A stretch of 6,785 nt of DNA, taken from Synechococcus sp. HW_metabat.21 (GTDB lineage Bacteria; Cyanobacteriota; Cyanobacteriia; PCC-6307; Cyanobiaceae). The notes under the pieces are model-generated. The model saw only the letters and a program-made list of their open reading frames with translations, did no database searches and was not told the DNA's origin. A program made the translations under genes and the position numbers. Positions 1 to 4,768 of this stretch are shown here, in pieces. The stretch lies in assembly GCA_018623875.1 (NCBI GenBank), contig JAAZUZ010000089.1:1-6785 (forward strand), read 5' to 3'. Each line of letters begins with the position of its first letter. The stretch's first letter is position 1.

Positions 1-605
1 AGGAGGCGATTGCCGGCTTGGCCGAGGTTCAAATCGTCTCCGACACAATCCTGGATCGCAATTGGGGCCTGCATCTATCGATGGCGGATCGCCGTGGACG
101 CTCTGCGGTTGTCGAGTTCATCGGTGGCCGGATGGTGGTGCACCAGGGGAACCAGACCCGGGTGATGACGAATGAGCCACCGCTGGCCTGGCAGCTGCAG
201 AACCTCAAGCGCTACCGGTCCTTTGGGGGAACGCTGCCGCTGCCCGGTGATGTCGATCCCGCCTCCCGCTTTGTGCGCGCTTCGACGTTCCTGAGCACCC
301 TGCCTCAAGCTTCCACACCCGACGAGGCGGAGGCGAATCTCTACGGGGTGATGAAAAATGTCGCCGTTCCGGCGGGCGCCGAGGATTACTCCGGTGGTCA
401 GGCGGAGGACAGCTGGCAGACCCTCTGGACCGTGATCGCCAACCTCGATCAGGGCAGTTATGCCTTTCAACTGGCCCGCAATCCCTATCCGATCTGGGTG
501 GAGCTAAGTCGCTTGCGCTTCAGCGGCGGTGGGGCGATACGCCGGCTCGACGTTCAGTCCCCGGCGCTGACCGGGGATGTTTCGGATCTGCTGAACCGCT
601 CTTGA
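1..605 (+). CDS. Choloylglycine hydrolase / linear amide C-N hydrolase family protein, C-terminal part (5' truncated)
   Basis: The frame is already open at the left edge (first full codon at 3) and ends at TGA 603-605, so about 200 residues of the C-terminal part are visible. A TTG at 18 could be read as a start, but the family is normally about 320-360 aa and begins well upstream. The fragment reads like the CBAH family of N-terminal nucleophile hydrolases: a beta-hairpin with SAVVEFIGGRMVVHQ (fragment residues 34-48), then VMTNEPP with the active-site-region Asn (residue 57), WQLQNLKRY (63-71), and SRFVRAS (88-94), which holds the conserved Arg of the family. The catalytic N-terminal Cys is outside the window. 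Family members cleave amide bonds of bile salts, penicillin V or N-acyl homoserine lactones; in a cyanobacterium the substrate is unknown. The C-terminus (TLWTVIANLDQGSYAFQL) is the usual last sheet. Family assignment is firm; substrate is not. Confidence 0.85.
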   Translation, partial: EAIAGLAEVQIVSDTILDRNWGLHLSMADRRGRSAVVEFIGGRMVVHQGNQTRVMTNEPPLAWQLQNLKRYRSFGGTLPLPGDVDPASRFVRASTFLSTLPQASTPDEAEANLYGVMKNVAVPAGAEDYSGGQAEDSWQTLWTVIANLDQGSYAFQLARNPYPIWVELSRLRFSGGGAIRRLDVQSPALTGDVSDLLNRS

Positions 606-606
606 G

Positions 607-720
607 CTAGCCGCCGTTGAGCTGCTGGAACCAGAAGCCGGCCAGCTGCCAGGAGCTCCAGAGGAAGATGCCAAGGAACAGCCAGTTCAACCAAGGCGGA
701 CGCTTGTCGTTTTCAAACAC
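607..720 (-). CDS. Small single-span membrane protein, 37 aa, unknown function
   Basis: This is a short minus-strand frame starting with GTG at 720-718 and ending with TAG at 609-607. The predicted protein begins VFENDKRPPWLNWLFLGIFL: a charged N-terminal segment (residues 1-9), then a Trp/Phe/Leu-rich hydrophobic stretch (about 10-31) that fits one membrane helix, and a short QQLNGG tail. The previous in-frame stop is the TGA of the exported-protein gene at 747-745. GTG 720 is the only usable start between them and leaves a 24-base gap to the upstream gene, so the two may share a transcript. Codon choice is like that of the neighbours. I do not recognise the family; many picocyanobacterial proteins of this size attach to photosynthetic or other membrane complexes, but nothing here shows a partner. 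No clear Shine-Dalgarno site is present. Confidence 0.5.
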   Translation of the reverse strand: MFENDKRPPWLNWLFLGIFLWSSWQLAGFWFQQLNGG

Positions 721-744
721 GGTTGCTCGTTGAGCCTCGGGGCA

Positions 745-1092
745 TCATCGCCCCTGAAACCACTGCAGCACCAAGCCGTGGTCGGTCGGGCCAGGAACGG
801 TAATGACGGCCAGGGTCTCGACTCCCCGTTGGTAGTCGTAGCGGCAAAAGCCCATCCCGGTGCCCGAGCAGGCACTCAGGCTTTGGAGGTGATTGCCGGC
901 CCGCTGCCGATCCATCGGCTCTGGAGCCAGGTCCTTGGCCGGTTCCCAGCCCTGGGTGCGCAGGCTGGCGTCGGCCTGCACGATTGGCTGCTGCGGCACC
1001 AGGGTTAGCTCCTGGGCCGCGCTGACCCCCGACGTCCCGCTCAGCAGAGCCAGCAGGATGAGCACGCGGCTTGGGAGAGGAGCGGCTGCCAT
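745..1092 (-). CDS. Exported or periplasmic hypothetical protein, 115 aa, with signal peptide
   Basis: The gene starts at ATG 1092 and ends at TGA 747-745. The N-terminus is a Sec signal peptide: Arg9, a hydrophobic core VLILLALL (10-17) and a likely signal peptidase I site after GVSA (residue 25). The mature part is about 90 aa, begins with a Pro/Gln-rich segment, and contains two cysteines (Cys75 and Cys83, in SACSGTGMGFC) that could form a disulfide in the periplasm. The C-terminal half (RYDYQRGVETLAVITVPG and following) looks like a beta-strand domain. I do not recognise a named family. It lies between two other small minus-strand genes, 42 bases after the 98-aa gene and 24 bases before the 37-aa membrane protein, so one transcript is plausible. 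A perfect inverted repeat (1104-1124) sits just upstream of its start. Confidence 0.75.
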   Translation of the reverse strand: MAAAPLPSRVLILLALLSGTSGVSAAQELTLVPQQPIVQADASLRTQGWEPAKDLAPEPMDRQRAGNHLQSLSACSGTGMGFCRYDYQRGVETLAVITVPGPTDHGLVLQWFQGR

Positions 1093-1103
1093 GGAAGCGG
1101 CCG

Positions 1104-1124
1104 AATCGAAGGTCTACTTCGATT
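1104..1124. repeat. Perfect 8-bp inverted repeat with 5-nt loop between two minus-strand genes
   Basis: AATCGAAG (1104-1111) and CTTCGATT (1117-1124) are exact reverse complements separated by GTCTA. The repeat lies in the 42-base gap between the 98-aa gene and the exported-protein gene, 11 bases before the start codon of the latter. No T-run follows on either strand, so it is not a standard intrinsic terminator. It could be an operator or an mRNA hairpin that affects translation or processing. Confidence 0.6.
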
Positions 1125-1134
1125 AGAGCAATGC

Positions 1135-1431
1135 TTAGGCAGGAACGGAACTGCGTTGTTCGCGCACCTGATCGTGCAGTGCCTCGAGCTGGGCGTGGAC
1201 GGAGCGCAATTGCTCACGAATGGCTTCGGTGTTCTCCAGCTTGCCCAAGGTGAGGAGCATGGTTTCGATCTGATCCTTGCTGTTGATCAGGACGCGGCAT
1301 TCGCTGGTGCCAGGTTCGTAGCGCACGGGAAAGTGTTCGCTGGAACACCATCGAAGCGAGCCTGCGGGTCCGAGGGTGTGGCGAATAATGCCGTTTTCGG
1401 GGTTGGGCAGCGCGCCGATGCTGCGATGCAC
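1135..1431 (-). CDS. Hypothetical protein, 98 aa, with helical (coiled-coil-like) C-terminus
   Basis: The start is GTG 1431-1429, because an in-frame TAA lies nine codons upstream and no ATG is available; the gene ends at TAA 1137-1135. The N-terminal half (about 1-50) contains two cysteines (Cys29 and Cys45) and strand-like segments such as SLRWCSSEHFPVRYEPG, giving a small compact domain. The C-terminal part (about 52-92) is a long amphipathic helix with regularly spaced leucines (IETMLLTLGKL, REQLRSVHAQLEALHDQV), suggesting self-association or binding to a helical partner. No enzyme motif, signal peptide or membrane segment is seen. It lies 120 bases downstream of tRNA-Ser on the same strand and 42 bases before the exported-protein gene. 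I cannot name the family; it looks like a conserved picocyanobacterial hypothetical. That the gene is real is supported by codon use and helix periodicity. Confidence 0.72.
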   Translation of the reverse strand: MHRSIGALPNPENGIIRHTLGPAGSLRWCSSEHFPVRYEPGTSECRVLINSKDQIETMLLTLGKLENTEAIREQLRSVHAQLEALHDQVREQRSSVPA

Positions 1432-1443
1432 GGTGACTGAAAT

Positions 1444-1481
1444 CTTGAGATTCCCTTATCTCACTTGCGCAGCATCTCAAG
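1444..1481. repeat. 8-bp inverted repeat upstream of the 98-aa gene
   Basis: CTTGAGAT (1444-1451) and ATCTCAAG (1474-1481) are exact reverse complements with 22 bases between them. The left arm also sits in the local near-palindrome AATCTTGAGATT (1441-1452). The element lies 12 bases upstream of the GTG start of the 98-aa gene, so it could be an operator or leader hairpin. No function is shown. Confidence 0.4.
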
Positions 1482-1506
1482 CTCGGCAAGATGCGTTGTT
1501 CCGGTG

Positions 1507-1537
1507 CTCGCGCAGGCGCAGGCTGCCTGAGGGCGAG
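1507..1537. repeat. Stem-loop just downstream of tRNA-Ser
   Basis: CTCGC (1507-1511) pairs with GCGAG (1533-1537), and inside it CAGGC (1513-1517) pairs with GCCTG (1525-1529), with a small asymmetric internal loop. On the minus strand it begins 14 bases after the tRNA 3' end. It is not followed by a T-run, so it would fit a tRNA 3' trailer structure better than a canonical terminator. Confidence 0.35.
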
Positions 1538-1544
1538 TCGGTTG

Positions 1545-1550
1545 AAAAAA
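1545..1550 (-). terminator. U6 tract immediately after tRNA-Ser
   Basis: On the minus strand the tRNA end is followed by one C and then six T residues. With no dedicated GC hairpin before it apart from the tRNA's own T-arm and acceptor stem, this may serve as a weak terminator or a trailer processing site. Transcription could continue into the 98-aa gene. Confidence 0.3.
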
Positions 1551-1551
1551 G

Positions 1552-1636
1552 CGGAGGGGGTGGGATTCGAACCCACGGAAGCTTTCACTTCGCCGGTTTT
1601 CAAGACCGGAGCCATCAACCACTCGACCACCCCTCC
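1552..1636 (-). tRNA. tRNA-Ser (anticodon UGA)
   Basis: On the minus strand the 85-nt gene folds as a class II tRNA. The acceptor stem GGAGGGG (1636-1630) pairs with CCCCTCC (1559-1553), followed by discriminator G at 1552. The D-arm region GTCGAGTGGTTGATGGC is typical. The anticodon stem CCGGT/ACCGG encloses loop CTTGAAA with anticodon TGA, which reads serine UCA and other UCN codons. A long variable arm (GAAG-TGAAA-GCTTC region) is the hallmark of tRNA-Ser. The T-arm GTGGG-TTCGAAT-CCCAC is perfect. The 3' CCA is not encoded (the next bases are CTT), so CCA must be added by nucleotidyltransferase. Confidence 0.97.
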
Positions 1637-1648
1637 AGGGACGACCTT

Positions 1649-1674
1649 GGGTCATGGTCATTCTTTCATGACCC
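1649..1674. repeat. 8-bp inverted repeat with 10-nt loop upstream of tRNA-Ser
   Basis: GGGTCATG (1649-1656) and CATGACCC (1667-1674) are exact reverse complements. The left part also contains the tandem hexamer GGTCAT GGTCAT (1650-1661). It lies 13 bases upstream of the tRNA-Ser 5' end, where the tRNA promoter should be, so it may be a regulator site or part of a leader RNA. No T-run is associated with it. Confidence 0.5.
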
Positions 1675-1676
1675 CG

Positions 1677-1711
1677 CTCAATCAACCCATCTCAGCCGCG
1701 AGATGATTGAG
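1677..1711. repeat. Long bulged hairpin (about 12 bp) in the tRNA-Ser / small-ORF divergent region
   Basis: CTCAAT (1677-1682) pairs with ATTGAG (1706-1711), and CATCTC (1688-1693) pairs with GAGATG (1700-1705), leaving a 5-nt bulge CAACC and a 6-nt loop AGCCGC. The outer arm can alternatively pair over eight bases (CTCAATCA with TGATTGAG). This is one of the strongest secondary structures in the window outside the nrdJ terminator. It has no T-run on either side, so a terminator role is not supported. Confidence 0.5.
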
Positions 1712-1740
1712 ACAGGTTGGCATGGTTGGTTTAGAGCGCA

Positions 1741-1756
1741 GCGACCCTGTGGTCGC
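1741..1756. repeat. 6-bp inverted repeat just upstream of the 56-aa ORF
   Basis: GCGACC (1741-1746) and GGTCGC (1751-1756) flank the loop CTGT. It ends seven bases before the ATG at 1764, so it could act as an operator or mask the ribosome entry site. Short repeats of this kind can occur by chance in GC-rich DNA. Confidence 0.35.
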
Positions 1757-1763
1757 CTGATGG

Positions 1764-1934
1764 ATGGCCGTTCTTTCCACCAACCTGCTGGCTGTGCGTA
1801 CCCGGGAGCTGGCCGACATGATCGAGACCCTGCCGGTCAGCCTTAGCCCGGATCATCAATACGAGCGTTGCTGCGAGCTGTTGGAGCAGGTCGCTGTTTC
1901 TCTGGATCTGCTCTCGTCGACTGCGCCCGGGTAG
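1764..1934 (+). CDS. Small hypothetical protein, 56 aa
   Basis: The frame opens at ATG 1764, two codons after an in-frame TGA (1758-1760), and closes at TAG 1932-1934. The protein begins MAVLSTNLLAVRTRELADMI and continues with a Pro-containing linker (ETLPVSLSPDH) and a second helix (QYERCCELLEQVAVSLDLL) with adjacent cysteines Cys36-Cys37. It thus looks like a two-helix mini-protein with no signal peptide or membrane segment. Codon choice (CTG, GAG, GCC, ACC preference) matches real genes here, better than the antisense frame across the same DNA. Its end is four bases from the end of the convergent NblA-like gene. I do not recognise a family. No Shine-Dalgarno site is seen; a shorter product from GTG 1794 is possible. 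Confidence 0.6.
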   Translation: MAVLSTNLLAVRTRELADMIETLPVSLSPDHQYERCCELLEQVAVSLDLLSSTAPG

Positions 1935-1938
1935 AGGT

Positions 1939-2136
1939 TCAGGCGTCGAAGCCGAAGCTTTGGCGCTTGCGTCCACCGATGAGCTGATTGGTGACGTGCT
2001 TTTGGGCGTGCATCATCTCGGCCATCTGCTTCGCCAGGTGCTTGAGCAACTCGAGGTCATCCATCGCGTCGATGGAGCGCTTGATGCGCTCGAGCTCGAA
2101 GTTGGATTCCAGGGATAGGGAGGTCGGCGCCGTCAT
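1939..2136 (-). CDS. Small helical protein, 65 aa, resembling NblA/Ycf18
   Basis: The gene ends at TGA 1941-1939. I place the start at ATG 2136, because the longer open frame up to 2235 is translated from the nrdJ terminator hairpin and is not credible as protein. The product starts MTAPTSLSLESNFELERIKR and continues as two helices rich in Met, Leu and charged residues (about 12-24 and 27-52), then a basic tail GGRKRQ. The pattern SLS-x-E-x-x-F-x-L near the N-terminus, the lengths of both helices and the Met/His-rich second helix align without gaps to what I recall of NblA, the small adaptor that brings phycobilisomes to Clp protease under nutrient stress. That is a resemblance by eye, not a search result; it could equally be a picocyanobacterial family of unknown role. 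It stands alone downstream of the nrdJ terminator, so it should have its own promoter in 2137-2198. Confidence 0.72.
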   Translation of the reverse strand: MTAPTSLSLESNFELERIKRSIDAMDDLELLKHLAKQMAEMMHAQKHVTNQLIGGRKRQSFGFDA

Positions 2137-2198
2137 CAGTCGAAAGCCCGTGTAAACGAATGTTAAGCAGCTGAGTCTTGGGGCTGTGGCTGCCCATG

Positions 2199-2232
2199 AA
2201 AAAGCCGCCCGCCAGAGGGATCTGGGGGCGGC
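2199..2232 (-). terminator. Rho-independent terminator of nrdJ
   Basis: On the minus strand, 19 bases after the nrdJ stop codon, GCCGCCC (2232-2226) and CCAG (2225-2222) pair with CTGG (2215-2212) and GGGCGGC (2210-2204) around the loop ATCCCT, giving an 11-bp GC-rich stem with a single bulged base. It is followed directly by five T residues (2203-2199). This is a textbook intrinsic terminator and separates nrdJ from the NblA-like gene. Confidence 0.92.
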
Positions 2233-2251
2233 CAAGGGAGTTGAGAGTGCT

Positions 2252-4594
2252 TCAGTTCTCGGGTTTGGCCAGGGGCAGCAGGCACTTGTCGGAGTCGCAG
2301 CCCGCGGGGCCAGCCTCCATCAATTCACCGCCGTCATAGCGCTGCAGGGCCTCAAAGAAATCGCTGGTGCTGCGGCGGTTGACCACGGCGGCTTGGAGTT
2401 CTTCGTAGGTGGCCTGGTTGATGGGCTCAAACGGCAGGCGCGGGAAGGTCGCATTGGCGTCGAAGCGAGCCAGCAGAGCTGCGGAGATGTAGCCCTGGCC
2501 GTTGTCGATCGCGTTGTGGATCGCATCGGTGAGGGGTTCGATTTCGTGCTCGCGGAACTCCACCGTCGCCGAGGTGTTGTGGGCGGTGTAGTGCTGCTGC
2601 ACCTGCATGTAGAAATCGAACTGGGCCATCGCTGAGAAGTTGTTGATCTCAACGGCATCGGCGCCGGGGATGTTCGCCCAGCTCACCTCGGTGGGGATCT
2701 CCACCAGCCACTCGGTGCAACGGGGGTCAAAGGCGTCATCCAGGAGACGACCCTCTTCGTCCTTGTCGGACTGGGACGGCACGATCGAGTAGCCGTAGTC
2801 CATGCAGGCCAGGGCCACCGGATCGTTCTTGCGGAACGTGATTCGGCGGATGAAGCGTTGGGCCTTGGGGGGGTGCCAGCCAGGGGAGGCGCCGGTGAGG
2901 AGGCTCTTAGTGCCGGCGGGCTGCACGGTCGTGCAGCGGTTGGGACGGCGCAGGCCGTGGCGATCGCAGTAGTCCCAAACGGCCTTGTTGACGATCTCCT
3001 TCCAGCGGCTGAGGTACTCGGCCTCTTTGGCTTTGAAGGCGCGGCCTTCTTCGCTGTCGGGGCGGCCGGCTTCCCACCAGGTCAACCAGGGAGTGCCAAA
3101 GGCATGGACAAAGAAGTCGAAGAGGCCGGTGAAGCTCACGCCGACGATCGGATCCCAGGCGCGGCTCTGGCGATAGCGCTCGACTTCGAAGCGGTGGTTG
3201 AGCAGGCAGGCCACGGCCAGGCCGCCGGCGGTGAAGGCTTCCTCTTGAGCCACCAGGTCGTCGGGATCGATCCGGTTGAGGTGGATCTCGGCGAGGTTGC
3301 AGTGGAAGTCCGCCCCCAGGATTTCGCCGCAGGGGTTCAAGCCATAGCGGCCGAGGCGATGCTCGAGCTCTTCGGCGCTCAGGTCGGGGTGGTTGGTGGT
3401 GAGCCAGCGGCCGGCTTCCTCGCGTCCCTGCTCGCAGTAGACGTCCATGAACTCCTTGCGCAGTTCAGGGGTGGAGAGCAGGTCGGCGTTGGAGCGGGCG
3501 ATGGCTTCAGGGGCGAACTGAATCGCGCCTTCGCCGGAGTGGAACTGCTTGGTGACGGCCTCGAGGACGGTCTGGCGGTCGGGACGGCTGTGGAAGACCC
3601 GGGTGTGGTTCGCCATGCGCAGGGCATCGCGCTCGGGATCAATGCGCCAGTTGCCGTCGCTGTCCTGTTGCCAGAGGTTGTCCTTGGCGGTGGCAGCTGC
3701 GCTGTCGTCTGCGGCGAACTGGCGCATGCCGGCGCTGCGGCGAATGTTGCCGGCCACGATCGTGACGGCGGCTTCGTCGATGAGCAGGCAGCACTCCACG
3801 GAGGTGAGCTGGCGGCCCTGGGCCTTGTTCAGGATTTGGGCGACGCGGCCATAGAGGTCCTTGAGCTTCACCGGGTTGGCCATGCCGCCGAAGCCCTTCA
3901 GCGTTTCGCCGACGGGGCGGACATCGGAGAGGTCAACGCTGACCTCGATCGGGGTGTTCGCGTCGAAGCGCTCGTCGCTGCAGAGTTCGAGCAGCAGCTG
4001 GTAGCTGTCCACCCAGCCGCGGCGGGTGTCGCCCACCTGCACCGAGCCGGTTTGGCCGTTGATCTCGTGGGTTGTCGTCTCTTGACGCTGGCCCGCAGGG
4101 GTGACGCCGATGTTGCTGACGCCGGTCACCTTGAGGGTGTTGCGGACCGCGGGAAGACGCTCGATCAGATGCGGCTCGATGATGGCGCCGGTGCCGCAGC
4201 CCATCATCGCCAGGTCCATCATCAGACCGAAGGCTTCCCAGTCCACCAAGTTGGTGGAGGTGCAGTTGTAGGAACCGGAGAAGTTCGCCTCCTGCTCAAT
4301 CCAAGGGGTGCCACCAATCCAGAGCCAGCGGCCCGAGGGCAGCGCTTTTTGCTCCTGCTGCATCCGGCGCAGCAGGGCCACTTCCTCCTCGTTCAGGTTG
4401 CCGAGCTTGCGTAGGCCGGCAAGGTTGCGCTCGGCGACCTCGTTCCAGCTTTCGCGGCCGTTGGGCGTTTTGCGGCTATAGGTCCGGTAAAAAACGGGAT
4501 TTGCGGCAGGGGCAGTCGCAGGAAAGTCAGGTCTGGGGCTGTTCAGGGCACCGGTGCTGCTCGCGGCACTGGCTCCAGGAACTGACACGGTCAC
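2252..4594 (-). CDS. nrdJ: Adenosylcobalamin-dependent ribonucleoside-triphosphate reductase (class II RNR, monomeric type)
   Basis: This 780-aa enzyme reduces ribonucleotides to deoxyribonucleotides for DNA synthesis, using adenosylcobalamin to make a thiyl radical. Its length and motifs match the monomeric Lactobacillus leichmannii-type RTPR (739 aa). Cys111 (in SYNCTST) and Cys432 (in FHCNLAEIHLN) form the substrate-reducing pair. NPCGE at 420-424 carries the thiyl Cys422 with Asn420 and Glu424. The C-terminal GCDSDKC (Cys766, Cys771) is the shuttle pair that is re-reduced by thioredoxin. PAGTKS (559-564) and GCGTGA (132-137) are conserved active-site loops. No intein interrupts the gene. 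The first 30 residues are Ala/Pro/Ser-rich and probably disordered. The start is GTG 4594, since an in-frame TAG lies four codons upstream; a second GTG two codons later is an alternative. It is transcribed alone, ending at the 2199-2232 terminator. Confidence 0.96.
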   Translation of the reverse strand: MTVSVPGASAASSTGALNSPRPDFPATAPAANPVFYRTYSRKTPNGRESWNEVAERNLAGLRKLGNLNEEEVALLRRMQQEQKALPSGRWLWIGGTPWIEQEANFSGSYNCTSTNLVDWEAFGLMMDLAMMGCGTGAIIEPHLIERLPAVRNTLKVTGVSNIGVTPAGQRQETTTHEINGQTGSVQVGDTRRGWVDSYQLLLELCSDERFDANTPIEVSVDLSDVRPVGETLKGFGGMANPVKLKDLYGRVAQILNKAQGRQLTSVECCLLIDEAAVTIVAGNIRRSAGMRQFAADDSAAATAKDNLWQQDSDGNWRIDPERDALRMANHTRVFHSRPDRQTVLEAVTKQFHSGEGAIQFAPEAIARSNADLLSTPELRKEFMDVYCEQGREEAGRWLTTNHPDLSAEELEHRLGRYGLNPCGEILGADFHCNLAEIHLNRIDPDDLVAQEEAFTAGGLAVACLLNHRFEVERYRQSRAWDPIVGVSFTGLFDFFVHAFGTPWLTWWEAGRPDSEEGRAFKAKEAEYLSRWKEIVNKAVWDYCDRHGLRRPNRCTTVQPAGTKSLLTGASPGWHPPKAQRFIRRITFRKNDPVALACMDYGYSIVPSQSDKDEEGRLLDDAFDPRCTEWLVEIPTEVSWANIPGADAVEINNFSAMAQFDFYMQVQQHYTAHNTSATVEFREHEIEPLTDAIHNAIDNGQGYISAALLARFDANATFPRLPFEPINQATYEELQAAVVNRRSTSDFFEALQRYDGGELMEAGPAGCDSDKCLLPLAKPEN

Positions 4595-4612
4595 GGGCGT
4601 CGATCTCTAAGC

Positions 4613-4622
4613 GTGCCGGCAC
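4613..4622. promoter_or_regulatory. 10-bp perfect palindrome upstream of nrdJ
   Basis: GTGCCGGCAC is a perfect palindrome 18 bases upstream of the nrdJ start codon, with partial symmetry continuing outside it (TAAG-C and C-CTAA flanks). Its place fits an operator in the nrdJ promoter or leader. It does not match the AT-rich NrdR box consensus, and no cobalamin riboswitch core was seen around it. Chance occurrence is possible in GC-rich DNA. Confidence 0.3.
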
Positions 4623-4719
4623 CCTAACGCCACTGATGGGGTCTGCAAGTTGCCGTTGCCACTACTGACGGTGCGAGATGGGTTCCGTCGTCCTTCTGCC
4701 TGTGGGGGACTGGGATGTG

Positions 4720-4753
4720 GAAAATCTGGAATTTTCGTCAGACTGAATCTGAC
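4720..4753. promoter_or_regulatory. Two adjacent 17-nt inverted repeats before the methyltransferase
   Basis: GAAAAT-CTGGA-ATTTTC (4720-4736) is followed with no gap by GTCAGA-CTGAA-TCTGAC (4737-4753). Each has perfect 6-bp arms and a 5-base centre of the form CTGRA. The block is more AT-rich than its surroundings and lies 15 bases upstream of the probable start at 4769. It may be a double operator or a leader RNA with two hairpins. If the longer start at 4715 is used, the block would be coding. Confidence 0.55.
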
Positions 4754-4768
4754 TTGCTCGGCGCGTGG

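Noticed and set aside
730..1008. Plus-strand frame across the exported-protein gene
   Set aside because: The minus-strand frame there has a clear signal peptide and a sensible mature domain, so the plus-strand frame is the shadow.
1637..1763. tRNA-associated integration site (attachment-type repeat)
   Set aside because: The tRNA 3' end, the usual target, faces the other way (1552), no copy of its 3' sequence was found in the window, and no integrase or foreign gene is present.
1376..1846. Plus- and minus-strand frames across the tRNA-Ser gene
   Set aside because: These frames run through a complete, well-folded tRNA; the GGIRTHGS and VGFEPTEAF type peptides are familiar mistranslations of tRNA genes.
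1731..1976. Minus-strand 81-aa frame opposite the 56-aa ORF
   Set aside because: It overlaps the NblA-like coding region in another frame and has compositional features of a shadow (Ser/Ala/Gln-rich, no coherent helix pattern); the plus-strand frame has better codon use.
2858..4414. A 518-codon open frame on the plus strand, opposite nrdJ
   Set aside because: It is exactly antisense to a well-defined enzyme with all catalytic residues, and its translation is Ala/Gly/Val-rich low-complexity sequence typical of the complement of GC-rich coding DNA.
2252..4594. Intein in nrdJ
   Set aside because: Cyanobacterial ribonucleotide reductases can carry inteins, but this frame has normal family length and continuous conserved motifs, with no splicing blocks.
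4595..4714. Possible cobalamin riboswitch for the B12-dependent nrdJ
   Set aside because: A GCCACTG-like string exists only on the plus strand (4629-4636 region), facing away from nrdJ, and the other conserved B12-box elements are not visible.
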